A stretch of DNA of 64,000 nucleotides from Hydrogenophaga sp. (GTDB lineage Bacteria; Pseudomonadota; Gammaproteobacteria; Burkholderiales; Burkholderiaceae_C). Each line of letters starts with the position of its first letter. Positions within the stretch are counted from its first letter, which is position 1. The notes beneath the pieces are model-generated. The model saw nothing but the letters and a program-made list of their open reading frames with translations. It did no database searches and had not been told where the DNA came from. The position numbers were made by a program, and so were the translations under genes. The stretch spans positions 124,001 to 188,000 of the forward strand of contig NZ_JAHBZK010000003.1 of NCBI RefSeq assembly GCF_019635465.1, given 5' to 3'. Positions 54,687 through 64,000 of the stretch are shown here, piece by piece.

Positions 54687-55249
54687 GTGCCGGCCGGCCG
54701 GCGCTTAGACGTGGGCCGTGGCGGGCGCAGCCGGGCCGACGTCGGGGTCACCGGCTTGCCGATCGACACGGTCTGCGCGTGGGGCGGCGCCCGGTCTTCA
54801 CCGCCCACCGGCACGACGACCACCACCGTGCTGTGCTCGCGCAGCTCGCGTGGGTCACCGTGCGCTTCGATGCGCAGGCCCAACTCGCCGTGTGGGCCTT
54901 GCAGATCGGCCAGCAGGTCCGACACGGGCAAGGCGCATTCCCAGTAGCCCCGCTCGCGCGGACCGCATTGCACCGGGCTCTGCAATGGCGCGCGCTCGCC
55001 GGGCGCAGCGCGCACGAAGGGAAACACCTTCACCGCCGACAGCGACTCGGTGGCGATGAAGGCCAGCTTCAGTTGCGTGGCGTCCCGATTCAGGCGGGTG
55101 GGTGTGACGCCAAAGACCACGAAGGGTGCGTCGTTGGAGAGGTAGTCGGTCTTCGATGGCCAGCCATCGAGGGTGGACTCGGCACCGGCGGTGCCCAGGC
55201 TGAGCGCGAGCGCGGCTGCACCCGCGAGGACCACGGTCGGGTTCCCCAT
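54680..55249 (-). CDS. Secreted hypothetical protein
   Basis: The 189-residue protein has a signal peptide ([24 protein letters not shown], cleavage near 23) and a mature domain with [36 protein letters not shown] and [38 protein letters not shown], where two cysteines could form a disulfide. The C-terminal 35 residues are proline- and arginine-rich. It lies between fmdB and amiE on the opposite strand. Function unknown; a periplasmic role beside the amide importer is possible but unproven. Confidence 0.6.
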   Translation of the reverse strand: MGNPTVVLAGAAALALSLGTAGAESTLDGWPSKTDYLSNDAPFVVFGVTPTRLNRDATQLKLAFIATESLSAVKVFPFVRAAPGERAPLQSPVQCGPRERGYWECALPVSDLLADLQGPHGELGLRIEAHGDPRELREHSTVVVVVPVGGEDRAPPHAQTVSIGKPVTPTSARLRPPRPTSKRRPAGTQ

Positions 55250-55397
55250 GCTTGTCTCCTGCCGCTGTTGTACGCCCCATTCTCACGACGCCGGCGCATA
55301 CGTCAATCAACGTATCCCCCATAACAGGGCCGCTGCCCACAATGAAAGCGACACCGTTGCAACGGTCAGATCAACCGCTTTTCTGAGGGCCACCGCC
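55250..55397. promoter_or_regulatory. Divergent promoter region of amiE with inverted repeat
   Basis: The element ATACGT-CAATCA-ACGTAT (55298-55315) is a perfect inverted repeat with the same TACGT-N6-ACGTA form as the motif before the importer operon (48014-48033). It lies 82 bp before the amiE start and 48 bp from the divergent secreted-protein gene start, a good place for an activator. Control by the response regulator at 43554 is inferred. Confidence 0.55.
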
Positions 55398-56438
55398 ATG
55401 ATGCATGGGGACATTTCGAGCAGCGCCGACACCGTCGGCGTGGCCGTCGTGAACTACAAGATGCCGCGTCTGCACACCAAGGCCGAGGTGCTGGACAACG
55501 CGCGCAAGATCGCCGACATGATCGTCGGCATGAAGTCCGGCCTGCCGGGCATGGACCTGGTGATCTTCCCCGAGTACAGCACCCACGGGATCATGTACGA
55601 CTCGAAGGAGATGTACGACACCGCGTCCACCGTGCCCGGCGCCGAGACCGAAATCTTTGCCGAGGCCTGCCGCAAGGCCAAGGTGTGGGGCGTGTTCTCG
55701 CTCACCGGCGAGCAGCACGAAGAGCACCCCAACAAGGCGCCCTACAACACACTGATCCTGATGAACGACCAGGGCGAGGTGGTGCAGAAGTACCGCAAGA
55801 TCATGCCCTGGGTGCCCATCGAAGGCTGGTACCCCGGCAACTGCACCTACGTGAGCGAGGGCCCCAAGGGCCTGAAGATCAGCCTCATCATCTGCGACGA
55901 CGGCAACTACCCCGAGATCTGGCGCGACTGCGCCATGAAGGGGGCCGAGCTCATCGTGCGCTGCCAGGGCTACATGTACCCCGCCAAGGACCAGCAGGTG
56001 CTCATGGCCAAGGCCATGGCCTGGGCCAACAACAGCTACGTCGCAGTGGCCAACGCCTCGGGCTTCGACGGCGTGTACAGCTACTTCGGGCACAGCGCGA
56101 TCATCGGCTTTGACGGCCGCACGCTGGGCGAATGCGGCGAAGAGGACTACGGCGTGCAGTACGCGGCGCTGTCCAAGAGCCTGATCCGCGACTTCCGCAA
56201 GAACGCGCAGAGCGAGAACCACTTGTTCAAGCTGCTGCACCGCGGCTACACCGGCGTCATCAACTCGCGCGAAGGCGACAAGGGCGTGGCCGCCTGCCCC
56301 TACGAGTTCTACGGCAAGTGGGTCAGCGACCCCGAAGGCACGCAGAAGGCGGTCGAGGCGATCACGCGGCCCATGGTGGGCACCGAGGAATGCCCGATCG
56401 AGGGCATCCCCAACCCGGCCACGGCCGGACATCGCTGA
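55398..56438 (+). CDS. amiE: Aliphatic amidase AmiE (nitrilase superfamily)
   Basis: The 346-residue protein is the same length as Pseudomonas aeruginosa AmiE and reads almost in step with it from [27 protein letters not shown]. The catalytic triad falls on exactly the same numbers: E59 (FPEY), K134 (YRK) and C166 (IICDDGN). It hydrolyses short aliphatic amides such as acetamide to the acid and ammonia in the cytoplasm. The ATG at 55398 is chosen because it keeps the known N-terminus. Downstream genes encode a MoxR ATPase and a VWA protein, similar to the chaperone gene beside amiE in Pseudomonas. Confidence 0.95.
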   Translation: MMHGDISSSADTVGVAVVNYKMPRLHTKAEVLDNARKIADMIVGMKSGLPGMDLVIFPEYSTHGIMYDSKEMYDTASTVPGAETEIFAEACRKAKVWGVFSLTGEQHEEHPNKAPYNTLILMNDQGEVVQKYRKIMPWVPIEGWYPGNCTYVSEGPKGLKISLIICDDGNYPEIWRDCAMKGAELIVRCQGYMYPAKDQQVLMAKAMAWANNSYVAVANASGFDGVYSYFGHSAIIGFDGRTLGECGEEDYGVQYAALSKSLIRDFRKNAQSENHLFKLLHRGYTGVINSREGDKGVAACPYEFYGKWVSDPEGTQKAVEAITRPMVGTEECPIEGIPNPATAGHR

Positions 56439-56442
56439 GCCG

Positions 56443-57252
56443 GTGCGCGTGGACCCGCTGGCGGACTGGCGCCTCGCCGAGGAGCCCTTCTACCAGCCGG
56501 TCGGCGACGAAATCGCGGCCTTTGACGCCGCGCGCGCCGCGCGGCTGCCGTTGCTGCTCAAGGGTCCCACCGGCTGCGGCAAGACGCGCTTCGTCGAGCA
56601 CATGGCCTGGCGGCTGCAGCTGCCGCTGGTGACCGTGGCCTGCCACGACGACCTGAGCGCGGGCGATCTGGCCGGGCGCTGGCTGCTCGACGCCGACGGC
56701 ACGCGCTGGGTCGACGGCCCGCTGGCACTGGCGGCGCGCCACGGCGCGCTGTGCTACCTGGACGAGCTGATGGAGGCGCGCGGCGACACCACGGTGCTGC
56801 TGCACCCGCTGGCCGACACCCGCCGCGTGCTGCCGCTGGAGCGCCGTGGCGAACTGCTGCAGGCCCACCCCGACTTCCAGCTCATCGTCAGCTACAACCC
56901 GGGCTACCAGGGCCTGCAGCGCGACCTCAAGCCGTCGACGCGGCAGCGCTTCGTGGCGCTCGGCTTCGACTACCCCGCGCCCGAGGTCGAGGCCGCCATC
57001 GTGGCGCACGAAGGCGGTGTGGACGCCGCACTGGCCGAGCGGCTGGTGCAACTGGCCATCCGCACCCGCCGCCTGCGCGACGAAGGCCTGCCCGAAGGCG
57101 CTTCCACCCGCATGCTGGTGCACGCCGCGCAACTGGTGCGCGCCGGCATGGCCGAGGGCGCGGCGGCGCGGCTGGCGGTGGCCGAACCCCTGAGCGACGA
57201 CCCCGACCTCGCGCCCAGCCTGCGCGCCCTGGTCAGCGCGAGCTTTGCATGA
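56443..57252 (+). CDS. MoxR/CbbQ-type AAA ATPase
   Basis: The 269-residue protein has the CbbQ/NorQ form of MoxR ATPases: Walker A GPTGCGKT (41-48), LVTVACHDDLSAGDLAGRWLL, Walker B ALCYLDELMEAR, HPDFQLIVSYNPGYQGLQRDLKPSTRQRFVAL and GLPEGASTRMLVHAAQLVRAG. These ATPases work with VWA partners to activate or assemble metal or multimeric enzymes. The start is GTG 56443, 4 bp after the amiE stop, so the three genes look like one operon; it may be the counterpart of Pseudomonas AmiB. Confidence 0.88.
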   Translation: MRVDPLADWRLAEEPFYQPVGDEIAAFDAARAARLPLLLKGPTGCGKTRFVEHMAWRLQLPLVTVACHDDLSAGDLAGRWLLDADGTRWVDGPLALAARHGALCYLDELMEARGDTTVLLHPLADTRRVLPLERRGELLQAHPDFQLIVSYNPGYQGLQRDLKPSTRQRFVALGFDYPAPEVEAAIVAHEGGVDAALAERLVQLAIRTRRLRDEGLPEGASTRMLVHAAQLVRAGMAEGAAARLAVAEPLSDDPDLAPSLRALVSASFA

Positions 57253-58907
57253 CGGCGCAGGCCGCCGAGGCCTCACGCGCTGAAGGGTCAGGCACCGACA
57301 CCTCACGCACCGACACCCGCGTGCGCCTGCTGGCGCGCGCCCTGTGGGGCGGCGAGTGGGCCACGCTGCGCCAATCCCCCGTGGCGGGCGACGCCACCCG
57401 CACGGCCGCGCAGCGCGCGGTGCTGGTGCGCGGCGAGGCCGACCACTGGGCGCTGCACCTGCCCACACGTACCCCGCCCGACCTGGCCCTGGCGGTGGCT
57501 GCTCACGCCGCGGCGCACCGGCAGTTCGGCGCGCCAGCACAAGCGCGCGCCGGCCTCAAGCCGGTGCAGCAGGCCTTGCTCGGCGTGCTCGAAGACGCGC
57601 GGATCGAGTGGTTCGCCATGCAGGCGATGCCCGGCCTGCGCGCGGTGTGGTGGCCGCATCACGCCGCCGCCGTGGCGCACGCGGGCAACGGCTTTGAAGA
57701 CCTGCTCACGCGGCTGGCGGCCAGCCTGTTCAACCCCCACCACGCCGACCCGCACGCCTGGATCGCGCGCGTGCGGCGCAGCGTCTTCGACGCCGATGGT
57801 CACACGCTGTCTTTGCGCAGCGCCCAACAGGTGCGCGCGCTGGCCTCGGTGCTGGGCAACGACATCGGTCAGATGCGCCTGCCCTTCAACCCGCGCAGCT
57901 ATGCGGTGGCCGCGCGCTACCGCGACGACAACACCCACCTCTGGCTGCCCGACGATCAACCCACCGACGACCAGCCGCTGCATGCCGATGCGCCACCCGA
58001 CGCGCAGACACCGCCCGCGGCCGGGCACCAGGATGACCCGGTGCCACCCGCGGCGGTGTACCCCGAATGGGACCAGCGCATCGCGCGCTACCGCACGCGC
58101 TGGTGCCAGGTGTACGAGCACACGCCAACGTTGCAGGCCCGCGCCTCCGCCGCGCCCACGCCCGGCCGCGACCGCCTGGTACGCGCGCTGGCGCGTGCCG
58201 GGCGTGTGCCGCGCCCCGGCGCCACGCGCGAGCGCGACGGCGACGAACTGCACGCCGTGGCCCTGGTGGAGGCCGCCATCGAGCGGCGCCGCCACCAGCC
58301 ACCCGATGCGCGCCTGTACCGCGCGCGCTGGCGACCCGCACCCCCCATGGCCGTGCTCTTGCTGCTCGACGCCTCGGTCTCGACAGCCGACCGCCTGCCC
58401 GGCGGCGAACCCGCCCTGGCCGCCTTGCAGCGCGGTGCGTTGACCACGGCGGCCGCCTTGCGCGCGCTGGGCCACCGCTGCGCGGTCTGGGCCTTTGCCA
58501 GCCAGGGCCGCCAGCGCATCGACCTGCACGCCGTGCTGCCCTGGCAGGCCGCGCTGGGCGATGCACAGGCGGCGCAGCCTGGCGGTTCCACCCGCATGGG
58601 CGCGGCCTTGCGCCATGCGCTGCACCTGAGCGGGCGCGACCGCCGCCAGCACCCGGGCCACCGCCGCTGCGTGGTGCTGCTCACCGATGGCGAGTTGCAT
58701 GACATTGACGTGCACGAAAAGGGCTACCTGCGCGCCGACCTGCAGCGCGCCGCCCACGAGGCCGCGCAGCAAGGCATCGCGGTGCGGGCCCTGGTGCATG
58801 CGCCCGGCGATGCCCGGGCGCTGATGGTCGCGCTCGGCCGTGCCGGCGTGAGGCCCTGTGCCCAGCCGGCCCAGTGGCCGCAGGCCCTGGTGCCTTTGTT
58901 GGTCTGA
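57249..58907 (+). CDS. VWA-domain protein (CbbO/NorD type), partner of the MoxR ATPase
   Basis: The 552-residue protein begins at an ATG overlapping the ATPase stop (ATGA). It has a long N-terminal region with LLGVLEDARIEWFAMQAMPGLRAVWW and a C-terminal von Willebrand A domain with the metal site DASVS in AVLLLLDASVSTADRL, GGSTRMGAALRHAL and VVLLTDGELHDIDVH. NorD and CbbO proteins have this layout and act with CbbQ-type ATPases as enzyme activases. Its client here could be AmiE or another amide-cluster enzyme; this is inference. Confidence 0.87.
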   Translation: MTAQAAEASRAEGSGTDTSRTDTRVRLLARALWGGEWATLRQSPVAGDATRTAAQRAVLVRGEADHWALHLPTRTPPDLALAVAAHAAAHRQFGAPAQARAGLKPVQQALLGVLEDARIEWFAMQAMPGLRAVWWPHHAAAVAHAGNGFEDLLTRLAASLFNPHHADPHAWIARVRRSVFDADGHTLSLRSAQQVRALASVLGNDIGQMRLPFNPRSYAVAARYRDDNTHLWLPDDQPTDDQPLHADAPPDAQTPPAAGHQDDPVPPAAVYPEWDQRIARYRTRWCQVYEHTPTLQARASAAPTPGRDRLVRALARAGRVPRPGATRERDGDELHAVALVEAAIERRRHQPPDARLYRARWRPAPPMAVLLLLDASVSTADRLPGGEPALAALQRGALTTAAALRALGHRCAVWAFASQGRQRIDLHAVLPWQAALGDAQAAQPGGSTRMGAALRHALHLSGRDRRQHPGHRRCVVLLTDGELHDIDVHEKGYLRADLQRAAHEAAQQGIAVRALVHAPGDARALMVALGRAGVRPCAQPAQWPQALVPLLV

Positions 58908-58944
58908 CCCGGGGCAGGGTGGGCTGCGCGACAATCCCACCCCC

Positions 58945-60015
58945 ATGCAACTCACCGACCTGCGTCAACAACTGGCCGCCCTGGGCGCCGGGCCGCTGCA
59001 TGCGCAGCGCGTGTTGCGGCATTGGGTGCACGCGCTGCCGGCCGACGCCGGACGGCGCAAGCCGGAACACCACTTTCCCAAGGCCTTGTTCGAGGCCCTG
59101 CCGGCGCTGCGCGAACAACTCGCCGGCCTCGCGCGCCTGCAGGCCGAGCACCCCGGCGAGGACGGTTCGGCCCGATTGCTGGTGGCGCTGCGTGATGGCC
59201 AGACCGTCGAGAGCGTGCGCCTGCCGCGCGGCGGCCTGTGCGTGTCCACGCAGGTGGGCTGCGCCGTGGGCTGCGGTTTCTGCATGACCGGCACCGGTGG
59301 CCTGATCCGCCAGCTCGGCAGTGCCGAAATCGTGGCCCAGGTGGCGCTGGCGCGCGCGGGCCGCGCGGTGAACAAGGTGGTCTTCATGGGCATGGGCGAG
59401 CCCGCGCACAACCTCGACGCGGTGCTCGAGGCCATCGAGCTGCTGGGCACCGTGGGCGGCATCGGGCACAAGCAGCTGGTGTTCTCCACCGTGGGCGACG
59501 AGCGCGCCTTCGACGCTTTGCCGCGCGGTGCGGTCAGGCCCGCGCTGGCCTTGTCGCTGCACACCACCAAGGCCGCTCTGCGCGAGCAATTGCTGCCGCG
59601 TGCGCCGCGGCTCACGCCGGCCGAGCTGGTCGAGCGCGCCGACGCCTATGCGCGCGCCACCGGCTACCCGGTGCAATACCAGTGGACGCTGCTCGACGGC
59701 GTGAACGACGGCGACGACGAAATCGAGGGCATCGTGCGCCTGCTGGGCGGGCGCTACGGCGTGCTCAACCTCATTCCCTACAACGCCGTCGACGGCCTGC
59801 CGTTCCAGCGCCCCGGCTGGGACAAGGCGGCCGACATGGCGCGGCGCCTGCACCGTCAGGGCATCCTCACCAAGCTGCGCCACTCCGCCGGGCAGGACGT
59901 GGACGCCGGCTGCGGCCAGCTGCGTGCGCGCTCGCTGACCACGGGTGAGCAGGTGGTGGCGCTGCGCCGGCGCGCACCCCTCACTGCAGCGTCATCGGCC
60001 GCGAGCTCGTCTTGA
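58945..60015 (+). CDS. rlmN: RlmN-like radical SAM RNA methyltransferase
   Basis: The 356-residue protein has the radical SAM cluster [14 protein letters not shown] (C106, C110, C113), the [11 protein letters not shown] region, STVGD and the C-terminal catalytic cysteine in [10 protein letters not shown] (C323), all features of RlmN, which methylates C2 of A2503 in 23S rRNA and A37 of some tRNAs. The wording GCGFCMTG differs from the usual RlmN CxxxCxFCxTA, so this may be the second RlmN-like paralogue found in many Burkholderiales rather than the main enzyme. Its 3' end overlaps the convergent rubredoxin reductase gene by 35 bp. Confidence 0.85.
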   Translation: MQLTDLRQQLAALGAGPLHAQRVLRHWVHALPADAGRRKPEHHFPKALFEALPALREQLAGLARLQAEHPGEDGSARLLVALRDGQTVESVRLPRGGLCVSTQVGCAVGCGFCMTGTGGLIRQLGSAEIVAQVALARAGRAVNKVVFMGMGEPAHNLDAVLEAIELLGTVGGIGHKQLVFSTVGDERAFDALPRGAVRPALALSLHTTKAALREQLLPRAPRLTPAELVERADAYARATGYPVQYQWTLLDGVNDGDDEIEGIVRLLGGRYGVLNLIPYNAVDGLPFQRPGWDKAADMARRLHRQGILTKLRHSAGQDVDAGCGQLRARSLTTGEQVVALRRRAPLTAASSAASSS

Positions 60016-61267
60016 CCCGCACCAGCGGTGCCCGCGGCACATAGGGCGCGGGCGTGGCGCCGCAGATGTCGGCGGCGATGGCGCGGGCCTGGCGCGCGAT
60101 GGGTTCGATGTAGCGGCAGGCCTGCCCATCGATGCTGATGCAGTCGCCCAGGGCGTGGATGCGTTCGGCGCTGGTGCGCAGGTTGTGCGGGCTCACGCAG
60201 ATGCCGTTGTCCCAGGCCAGGGCGGCGCTGCGCGCCAGCCGCCCGGGCGTCTGCAGGCCGGCGGCCACCACCACCTCGTCGGCCGCAAAGCGCTGGCCGT
60301 CGACGGTGCTCAGGCGCAGCTTGTCGCCCACCCGTTGCAGCGACTGCACCTGCACGCCGCCCATGAAGCGGATGCTGAGGTCGCGCCAGGCGTCAAGCAA
60401 TTGGGTGCCGGCGCCTTGCTCGTGCCAGCGCGCCAGCGGCTCGACCGTGGTGTCGATCAGGGTGACATGGTGGCCGCCGATGGCCAGGTCGTTGGCCAGC
60501 TCGCTGCCGATCAGGCCGGCACCGACGATGAGCACGTCGCGCGGGGTGTCGCCCAGGCGTTCGCGCAGGCGGCGGTAGGCGCCCAGGTGGTTGATGCGCC
60601 AGCACAGCTCGGGCGGCAGCTCGTCGGGCAGGCGGGCGCGCGCGCCGTGGGCCAGCACCAGGTGGGCGTAGCGCAGGTTGCCGCGGGTGGTTCGCAGGGT
60701 GCGGGTGTCGGTGCAGATGCGCACGGCCTCGGTGTGGGCCAGCAGGCGCACGCCCAGTCGCGCCGCAGCGGCGCTGCCGCTTTCGCGCACCAGCGCACCG
60801 TCGTCGAGCCGGCGCGCCAGCGCCACCGACAGCAGCGGCTTGTCGTACACGTCACCGGCGCACTGGGTGACCAGGGTGATGGGCAGCGCCGGGTCGAGCG
60901 CGCGCAGGGCCTCGGCCGTCTGCCAGCCGGCGCGGCCGGCGCCGACGATGACCACGCCGGCGTCGCCGCCGCGGGTGGCCACCGGTGTGCTGTCGCTGGC
61001 CGCGGCGCGCGCACGCAGGGCGTCCACGCTCGGGGCTTCGTAGGGGCGGAACTCGGCCTTGGTGACGCCGCACAGCGGGCAGGCCCAGTCGTCGGGGATG
61101 TCGTCGAAGCGGGTGCCGGGGGCCAGGCCACCGTCGGGGTCGCCGAGGGCTTCGTCGTACACATAGCCGCAGGCTTCGCAGAGGTACTGGCGGTAGGGTG
61201 CCAGCGCACGCGCGGCCTGCGCCGTGGCGCTGAGCGTGGAGGGCAGCGAGGAAGGCAGCGTGTTCAT
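59981..61267 (-). CDS. Rubredoxin-fused FAD-dependent rubredoxin reductase
   Basis: The 428-residue protein joins an N-terminal rubredoxin ([40 protein letters not shown], iron ligands C30, C33, C63, C66) to an FAD/NAD(P)H reductase with [10 protein letters not shown], the NAD site [16 protein letters not shown] and [10 protein letters not shown] near the FAD. Such fusions pass electrons from NAD(P)H to an oxygenase or detoxify O2. Its ATG overlaps the stop of the upstream acyl-CoA-dehydrogenase-like gene (ATGA), so that protein is the likely electron acceptor partner. Confidence 0.9.
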   Translation of the reverse strand: MNTLPSSLPSTLSATAQAARALAPYRQYLCEACGYVYDEALGDPDGGLAPGTRFDDIPDDWACPLCGVTKAEFRPYEAPSVDALRARAAASDSTPVATRGGDAGVVIVGAGRAGWQTAEALRALDPALPITLVTQCAGDVYDKPLLSVALARRLDDGALVRESGSAAAARLGVRLLAHTEAVRICTDTRTLRTTRGNLRYAHLVLAHGARARLPDELPPELCWRINHLGAYRRLRERLGDTPRDVLIVGAGLIGSELANDLAIGGHHVTLIDTTVEPLARWHEQGAGTQLLDAWRDLSIRFMGGVQVQSLQRVGDKLRLSTVDGQRFAADEVVVAAGLQTPGRLARSAALAWDNGICVSPHNLRTSAERIHALGDCISIDGQACRYIEPIARQARAIAADICGATPAPYVPRAPLVRVKTSSRPMTLQ

Positions 61268-62412
61268 GCGGGCATCACCTCGGCCGACAGGCGCGCGATC
61301 TCCTTGCGCAGGTGCTTGATGGCCGGCGTGACGATGGCCACGAAGTGCGATTCGCGCACCCGGCGCTGCACCTCGCTGCTCATCAGGTAGCCGCGCGCGC
61401 CCTGGTGCAGCAGCGCCGATTGCGCGGCGCGCAGCGACAACTCGGCGCCGTGCGCGCGCGCATCGAGCACGTCGATGAAGAAATCCACCGAGGGGTCGAA
61501 CGGCGTCTCGGCGAGCTTCATCACGCGCGCGGTGAGGGTGTCCAGTTCGGCCTGCAACGCAGCCGGGCGGTCTTCGAGGAACTGGTTGACGTGGCCGAGC
61601 TGGTCTTCCACCGCCCACATGCTGTCGATCGCGCCCTGCACCACGCCCACCGCCATGCCGCACTGGAGCATGACGAAGGCGCTGCGGATGCGCGCGATGA
61701 AGGGCTTGGCGGGGTCGGCCATGATCTCGCCGGCACCGATGAAGTGGTCCTTCAGGCGCAGCGCGTAGGTGCCGGTGCCTTCCATGGCCGAGAAGCTCGG
61801 GCACTCGCGCAGCTCCACGCCATCGCCGTCGCAGCGCAGCAGGAACATCACCTCGCGCACCAGCTGTCCCTGCTCGTCCACCACGCCGGCCAGCGCGCCG
61901 CACACATGGCCGGGGCCCAGGTTGCTGACCCAGGGCAGGTTGCCGTTGATGCGGTAGCCGCCGTCCACCGGCGTGGCCTTGAGCAGCAGGCCTTCGATCT
62001 GCGCGTAGCTCTTCATCGGGTTGGACATGGCGGTGCCGCCGAGCACGTCGCCGCGGGCCAGCGCCAGCAGGGCTTCGCCCGCCAGTGCCGGGTTGCCCGA
62101 GGCCTGCATGTACAGGCCGCACACCGCCTGGCACCACATCATGAAGCCGGTGGCGCCGCAGACCTGCGAGACCTCGGCCATGGCGCGCAGCGCCAGCGCG
62201 AAGTCGCCGCGGCCGGCGGGTGCGTTCAGGTGCGCGCTCATGGCCCCCAGCGCGGCCAGTTGCTGCAGCTCCTGGCGCGGGTAGTGGCCCTCGCGGTCGA
62301 TGGCCTCGACCACCTCAGCCAGCGGGCCGCGTGCGATGGCGCGCACGGCGGCCAGCACAGCGTCGGGGCTGTTGTCCACGGCCAGGTCGCGGGGCAGGTC
62401 GGCGGGGTGCAT
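61264..62412 (-). CDS. Acyl-CoA dehydrogenase-like flavoprotein
   Basis: The 382-residue protein has the dehydrogenase-like fold: an N-terminal helical domain ([17 protein letters not shown]), [20 protein letters not shown], the beta domain region [45 protein letters not shown], and a C-terminal bundle with [36 protein letters not shown]. The terminal arginine/glycine-rich FAD segment of true acyl-CoA dehydrogenases is poorly kept, and the usual catalytic glutamate cannot be placed. It may be a reduced-flavin monooxygenase or an oxidase fed by the coupled rubredoxin reductase. Substrate unknown. Confidence 0.8.
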   Translation of the reverse strand: MHPADLPRDLAVDNSPDAVLAAVRAIARGPLAEVVEAIDREGHYPRQELQQLAALGAMSAHLNAPAGRGDFALALRAMAEVSQVCGATGFMMWCQAVCGLYMQASGNPALAGEALLALARGDVLGGTAMSNPMKSYAQIEGLLLKATPVDGGYRINGNLPWVSNLGPGHVCGALAGVVDEQGQLVREVMFLLRCDGDGVELRECPSFSAMEGTGTYALRLKDHFIGAGEIMADPAKPFIARIRSAFVMLQCGMAVGVVQGAIDSMWAVEDQLGHVNQFLEDRPAALQAELDTLTARVMKLAETPFDPSVDFFIDVLDARAHGAELSLRAAQSALLHQGARGYLMSSEVQRRVRESHFVAIVTPAIKHLRKEIARLSAEVMPA

Positions 62413-62442
62413 GTCGGCTCCTTGCAGCGTTGCGGGCAGGCC

Positions 62443-63000
62443 TCAGGCCATGGAGATTTCGAACGGGATGGGGTTGCGCATGGTGTTGGCCACGGGCGAG
62501 TAGTAGTTGGCGTGCTTGACGATCTCGTCGAGCACCTCGCGCGGGGCATCGCCCTCGACCAGCACCTTCACGCGAATCGCCTGGAAGCCCATCTCGGGCG
62601 GCGTCTTCTCCAGTGCGCCGCCGGCGCCCCAGGCGGCCGGGTTGCCGATGTCGCCTTCCAGAAAGACCTCGAGCTTGCTCAGCTTGACGCCCTTCCAGGT
62701 GGCGACGGCGGTCACACCCACGGCGATGCAGCCGCCCAGGCCCGAGAGCACAATCTCGCCGGGCGCGGGCGCGGTGTCCTGGCCGAACAGGTGCAGTGGC
62801 TCGTCAACCACCACCGGTTGGTGGTTGCCCACATAGCTGAGCGAGCGGTATTGCCCCTCCATCACGGTGTGGACCTTGTTGGTTCCCCGCGAGCCGGGAT
62901 TGGCCTTGCCTTTGGCGGCGAAGGCGGCCAGGCCGGTGCTGTCGATGGGGCGCAGGTAGGCCTTGATGGTGGTGGGCTCGGCGGTGTCGGTGCTGGACAT
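62443..63000 (-). CDS. OsmC-family protein lacking the second redox cysteine
   Basis: The 185-residue protein has the OsmC fold: FGQDTAPAPGEIVLSGLGGCIAVGVTAVATWKGVKLSKLEVFLEGDI and a C-terminal HANYYSPVANTMRNPIPFEISM. OsmC/Ohr peroxidases use two cysteines; the first is kept (GLGGC) but the second position (usually HxxCPxS) is tyrosine here, so classical thiol peroxidase activity is doubtful. Between an acyl-CoA-dehydrogenase-like gene and a sulfurtransferase gene, all on the minus strand, suggesting a sulfur- or thiol-related role. Confidence 0.85.
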   Translation of the reverse strand: MSSTDTAEPTTIKAYLRPIDSTGLAAFAAKGKANPGSRGTNKVHTVMEGQYRSLSYVGNHQPVVVDEPLHLFGQDTAPAPGEIVLSGLGGCIAVGVTAVATWKGVKLSKLEVFLEGDIGNPAAWGAGGALEKTPPEMGFQAIRVKVLVEGDAPREVLDEIVKHANYYSPVANTMRNPIPFEISMA

Positions 63001-63034
63001 GAAAAGTCTCCGTGATGGGTGGGGAAAAGCGGGT

Positions 63035-63919
63035 TCAGGCGGCCAGTGCCAGGGCGGGCGCGCTGGCCTTGACGGGCAGGCCGGTCTCGATCGGCAGGGA
63101 CGGGTCGCGCGACCATTCGTTCCACGAACCGAAGTACATGCGCACGTCGCTGAAGCCGGCCTGCTTGAGGGCGAGGAAGGTGTTGGAGGCGCGCGCACCC
63201 TTGAAGCAATAGAGGTAGATGGTGTCGTCGGTGCCGACGCCGGCGGTGGCCAGCTCGGCCTTCACCTCGTCGGGCGACTTGATCACCGGCCCGAGCGCGG
63301 ACGGCTTCATGAAGCGGTACCACTCGACCCACTTGGCGCCGGGCAGACGGCCTTTGCGCGGTGCGAAGTCCTTGCCATAGGGGCTGGAGCTTTCGCCGAT
63401 CCACTCGTCCACGTCGCGCACGTCGAGCAGCACGACGTCGGTGCCCAGGGCCTTCTGCACATCGGCCTGGGTCAGCATGACGTCGGCCGTGGGCAGGTCG
63501 GGGAAGGTGGCGGACACGGGCGTGGCCACTTCGGTCGAGACCGGCAGGCCGGCGGCCTTCCAGGCGCTGAAGCCACCGTTGAGCACCTTGATCTTGGGGT
63601 AGCCCAGCCAGGTGAGCAGGTAGTAGCCGCGGCAGGACTGGCCGTAGCCGGTGTTCATGGCGTCTTCGTAGAACACCGCGGTCTCCTTGCCCGACAGGCC
63701 GGCCGCGCCGAGCGCGCTGGCGAAGGTGCTCTTGAGCGCCTGCAGGCCCTCGGGCGACGAGGTGGCCAGGTAGGTGAAGATTTCGCGCAGGTTGACCGCG
63801 CCGGGCACATGGCCAGCGGCGTAGGTGTCGGGGTCGCGTGTGTCGATGATCACCACGGGCTCGCTGGCTTGCAGGGCCTGCAGCTGTTCAGGGGCAATCA
63901 GGGTGGCGTCGATGCTCAT
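63035..63919 (-). CDS. sseA: Tandem-domain sulfurtransferase (thiosulfate/3-mercaptopyruvate type)
   Basis: The 294-residue protein has two rhodanese domains: the N-terminal one with VVIIDTRDPDTYAAGHVPGAVNL and EDAMNTGYGQSCRGYYLLTWLG, and the C-terminal one with VVLLDVRDVDEWIGESSSPYG and the active-site loop IYLYCFKGARASNTFLAL, whose cysteine carries the sulfur. Loop form CFKGARAS is nearer thiosulfate rhodanese (CRKG) than mercaptopyruvate sulfurtransferase (CGSG), so the sseA symbol is tentative. It would transfer sulfur to cyanide or a thiol. First gene of the run, start at 63919. Confidence 0.85.
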   Translation of the reverse strand: MSIDATLIAPEQLQALQASEPVVIIDTRDPDTYAAGHVPGAVNLREIFTYLATSSPEGLQALKSTFASALGAAGLSGKETAVFYEDAMNTGYGQSCRGYYLLTWLGYPKIKVLNGGFSAWKAAGLPVSTEVATPVSATFPDLPTADVMLTQADVQKALGTDVVLLDVRDVDEWIGESSSPYGKDFAPRKGRLPGAKWVEWYRFMKPSALGPVIKSPDEVKAELATAGVGTDDTIYLYCFKGARASNTFLALKQAGFSDVRMYFGSWNEWSRDPSLPIETGLPVKASAPALALAA

Positions 63920-64000
63920 GAGGACCTCGCGAAAAGGGTGGATGAAGGGTTGGCCTTGCTCCTTATCGCAACGGGTGTGCCAGGTCGGCAACGTGGTACG

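Overview
The window is a high-GC chromosomal segment of a betaproteobacterium, most likely Burkholderiales, family Comamonadaceae (Hydrogenophaga-like). Pointers are a Bug-family solute receptor, a GTP-type PEP carboxykinase, a methionine synthase split into separate domains, and GC-rich intergenic repeats of a kind I associate with that family. No rRNA or tRNA gene and no CRISPR array was seen.

Layout. 1-6.9 kb: end of an acetoacetyl-CoA ligase gene, a Bug receptor, a DMT permease, and a divergent catabolic locus (MarR regulator and flavin reductase facing nicX-nicD and an acyl-CoA-dehydrogenase-fold oxidoreductase) that looks like the ring-opening part of a pyridine-carboxylate pathway. 6.8-12.4 kb: D-amino-acid dehydrogenase, four regulators, a universal stress protein and a phosphoesterase. 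12.4-26.4 kb: housekeeping genes (pckG, thioesterase, MscS-like channel, threonine deaminase, tandem AAA ATPase, recQ, rhodanese, homocysteine domain of MetH, and terC behind a yybP-ykoY manganese riboswitch). 26.5-34.5 kb: a NarL-type two-component system, two paralogous NrtA/CmpA-like receptors, ABC permease and ATPase, and cyanase. Both receptor genes have a sigma-54 type promoter and an upstream palindrome at almost the same spacing. 35.8-40.7 kb: an accessory island of lower-GC unknown genes, two transposase remnants, four copies of a 34-41 bp repeat and a 102 bp direct duplication. 40.7-43.5 kb: MerR, SnoaL-like, LysR and SDR genes. 43.5-58.9 kb: an amide/urea regulon with a response regulator, an NCS1-permease/hybrid-kinase fusion, a five-gene branched-chain-type ABC importer, formamidase (fmdA), fmdB, aliphatic amidase (amiE), and a MoxR ATPase with a VWA partner. 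58.9-64 kb: an RlmN-like radical SAM enzyme, then a rubredoxin reductase, acyl-CoA-dehydrogenase-like protein, OsmC and sulfurtransferase run.

How it works together. The middle and right parts form a nitrogen-scavenging hub. Cyanate (and perhaps nitrate) is imported by the NrtA-like system and split by cyanase to ammonia and CO2. Short amides and urea are imported by the second ABC system, and formamidase and amidase release ammonia from amides. Each system has its own sensor-regulator pair. The most notable points are the terC riboswitch with a readable ribosome-binding-site switch, the Cys/His motif ahead of the Tat signal in both NrtA-like receptors, the permease-kinase fusion with a cysteine cluster, the operator-like motif shared by the amide importer and amidase promoters, and the repeat-bounded gene island.
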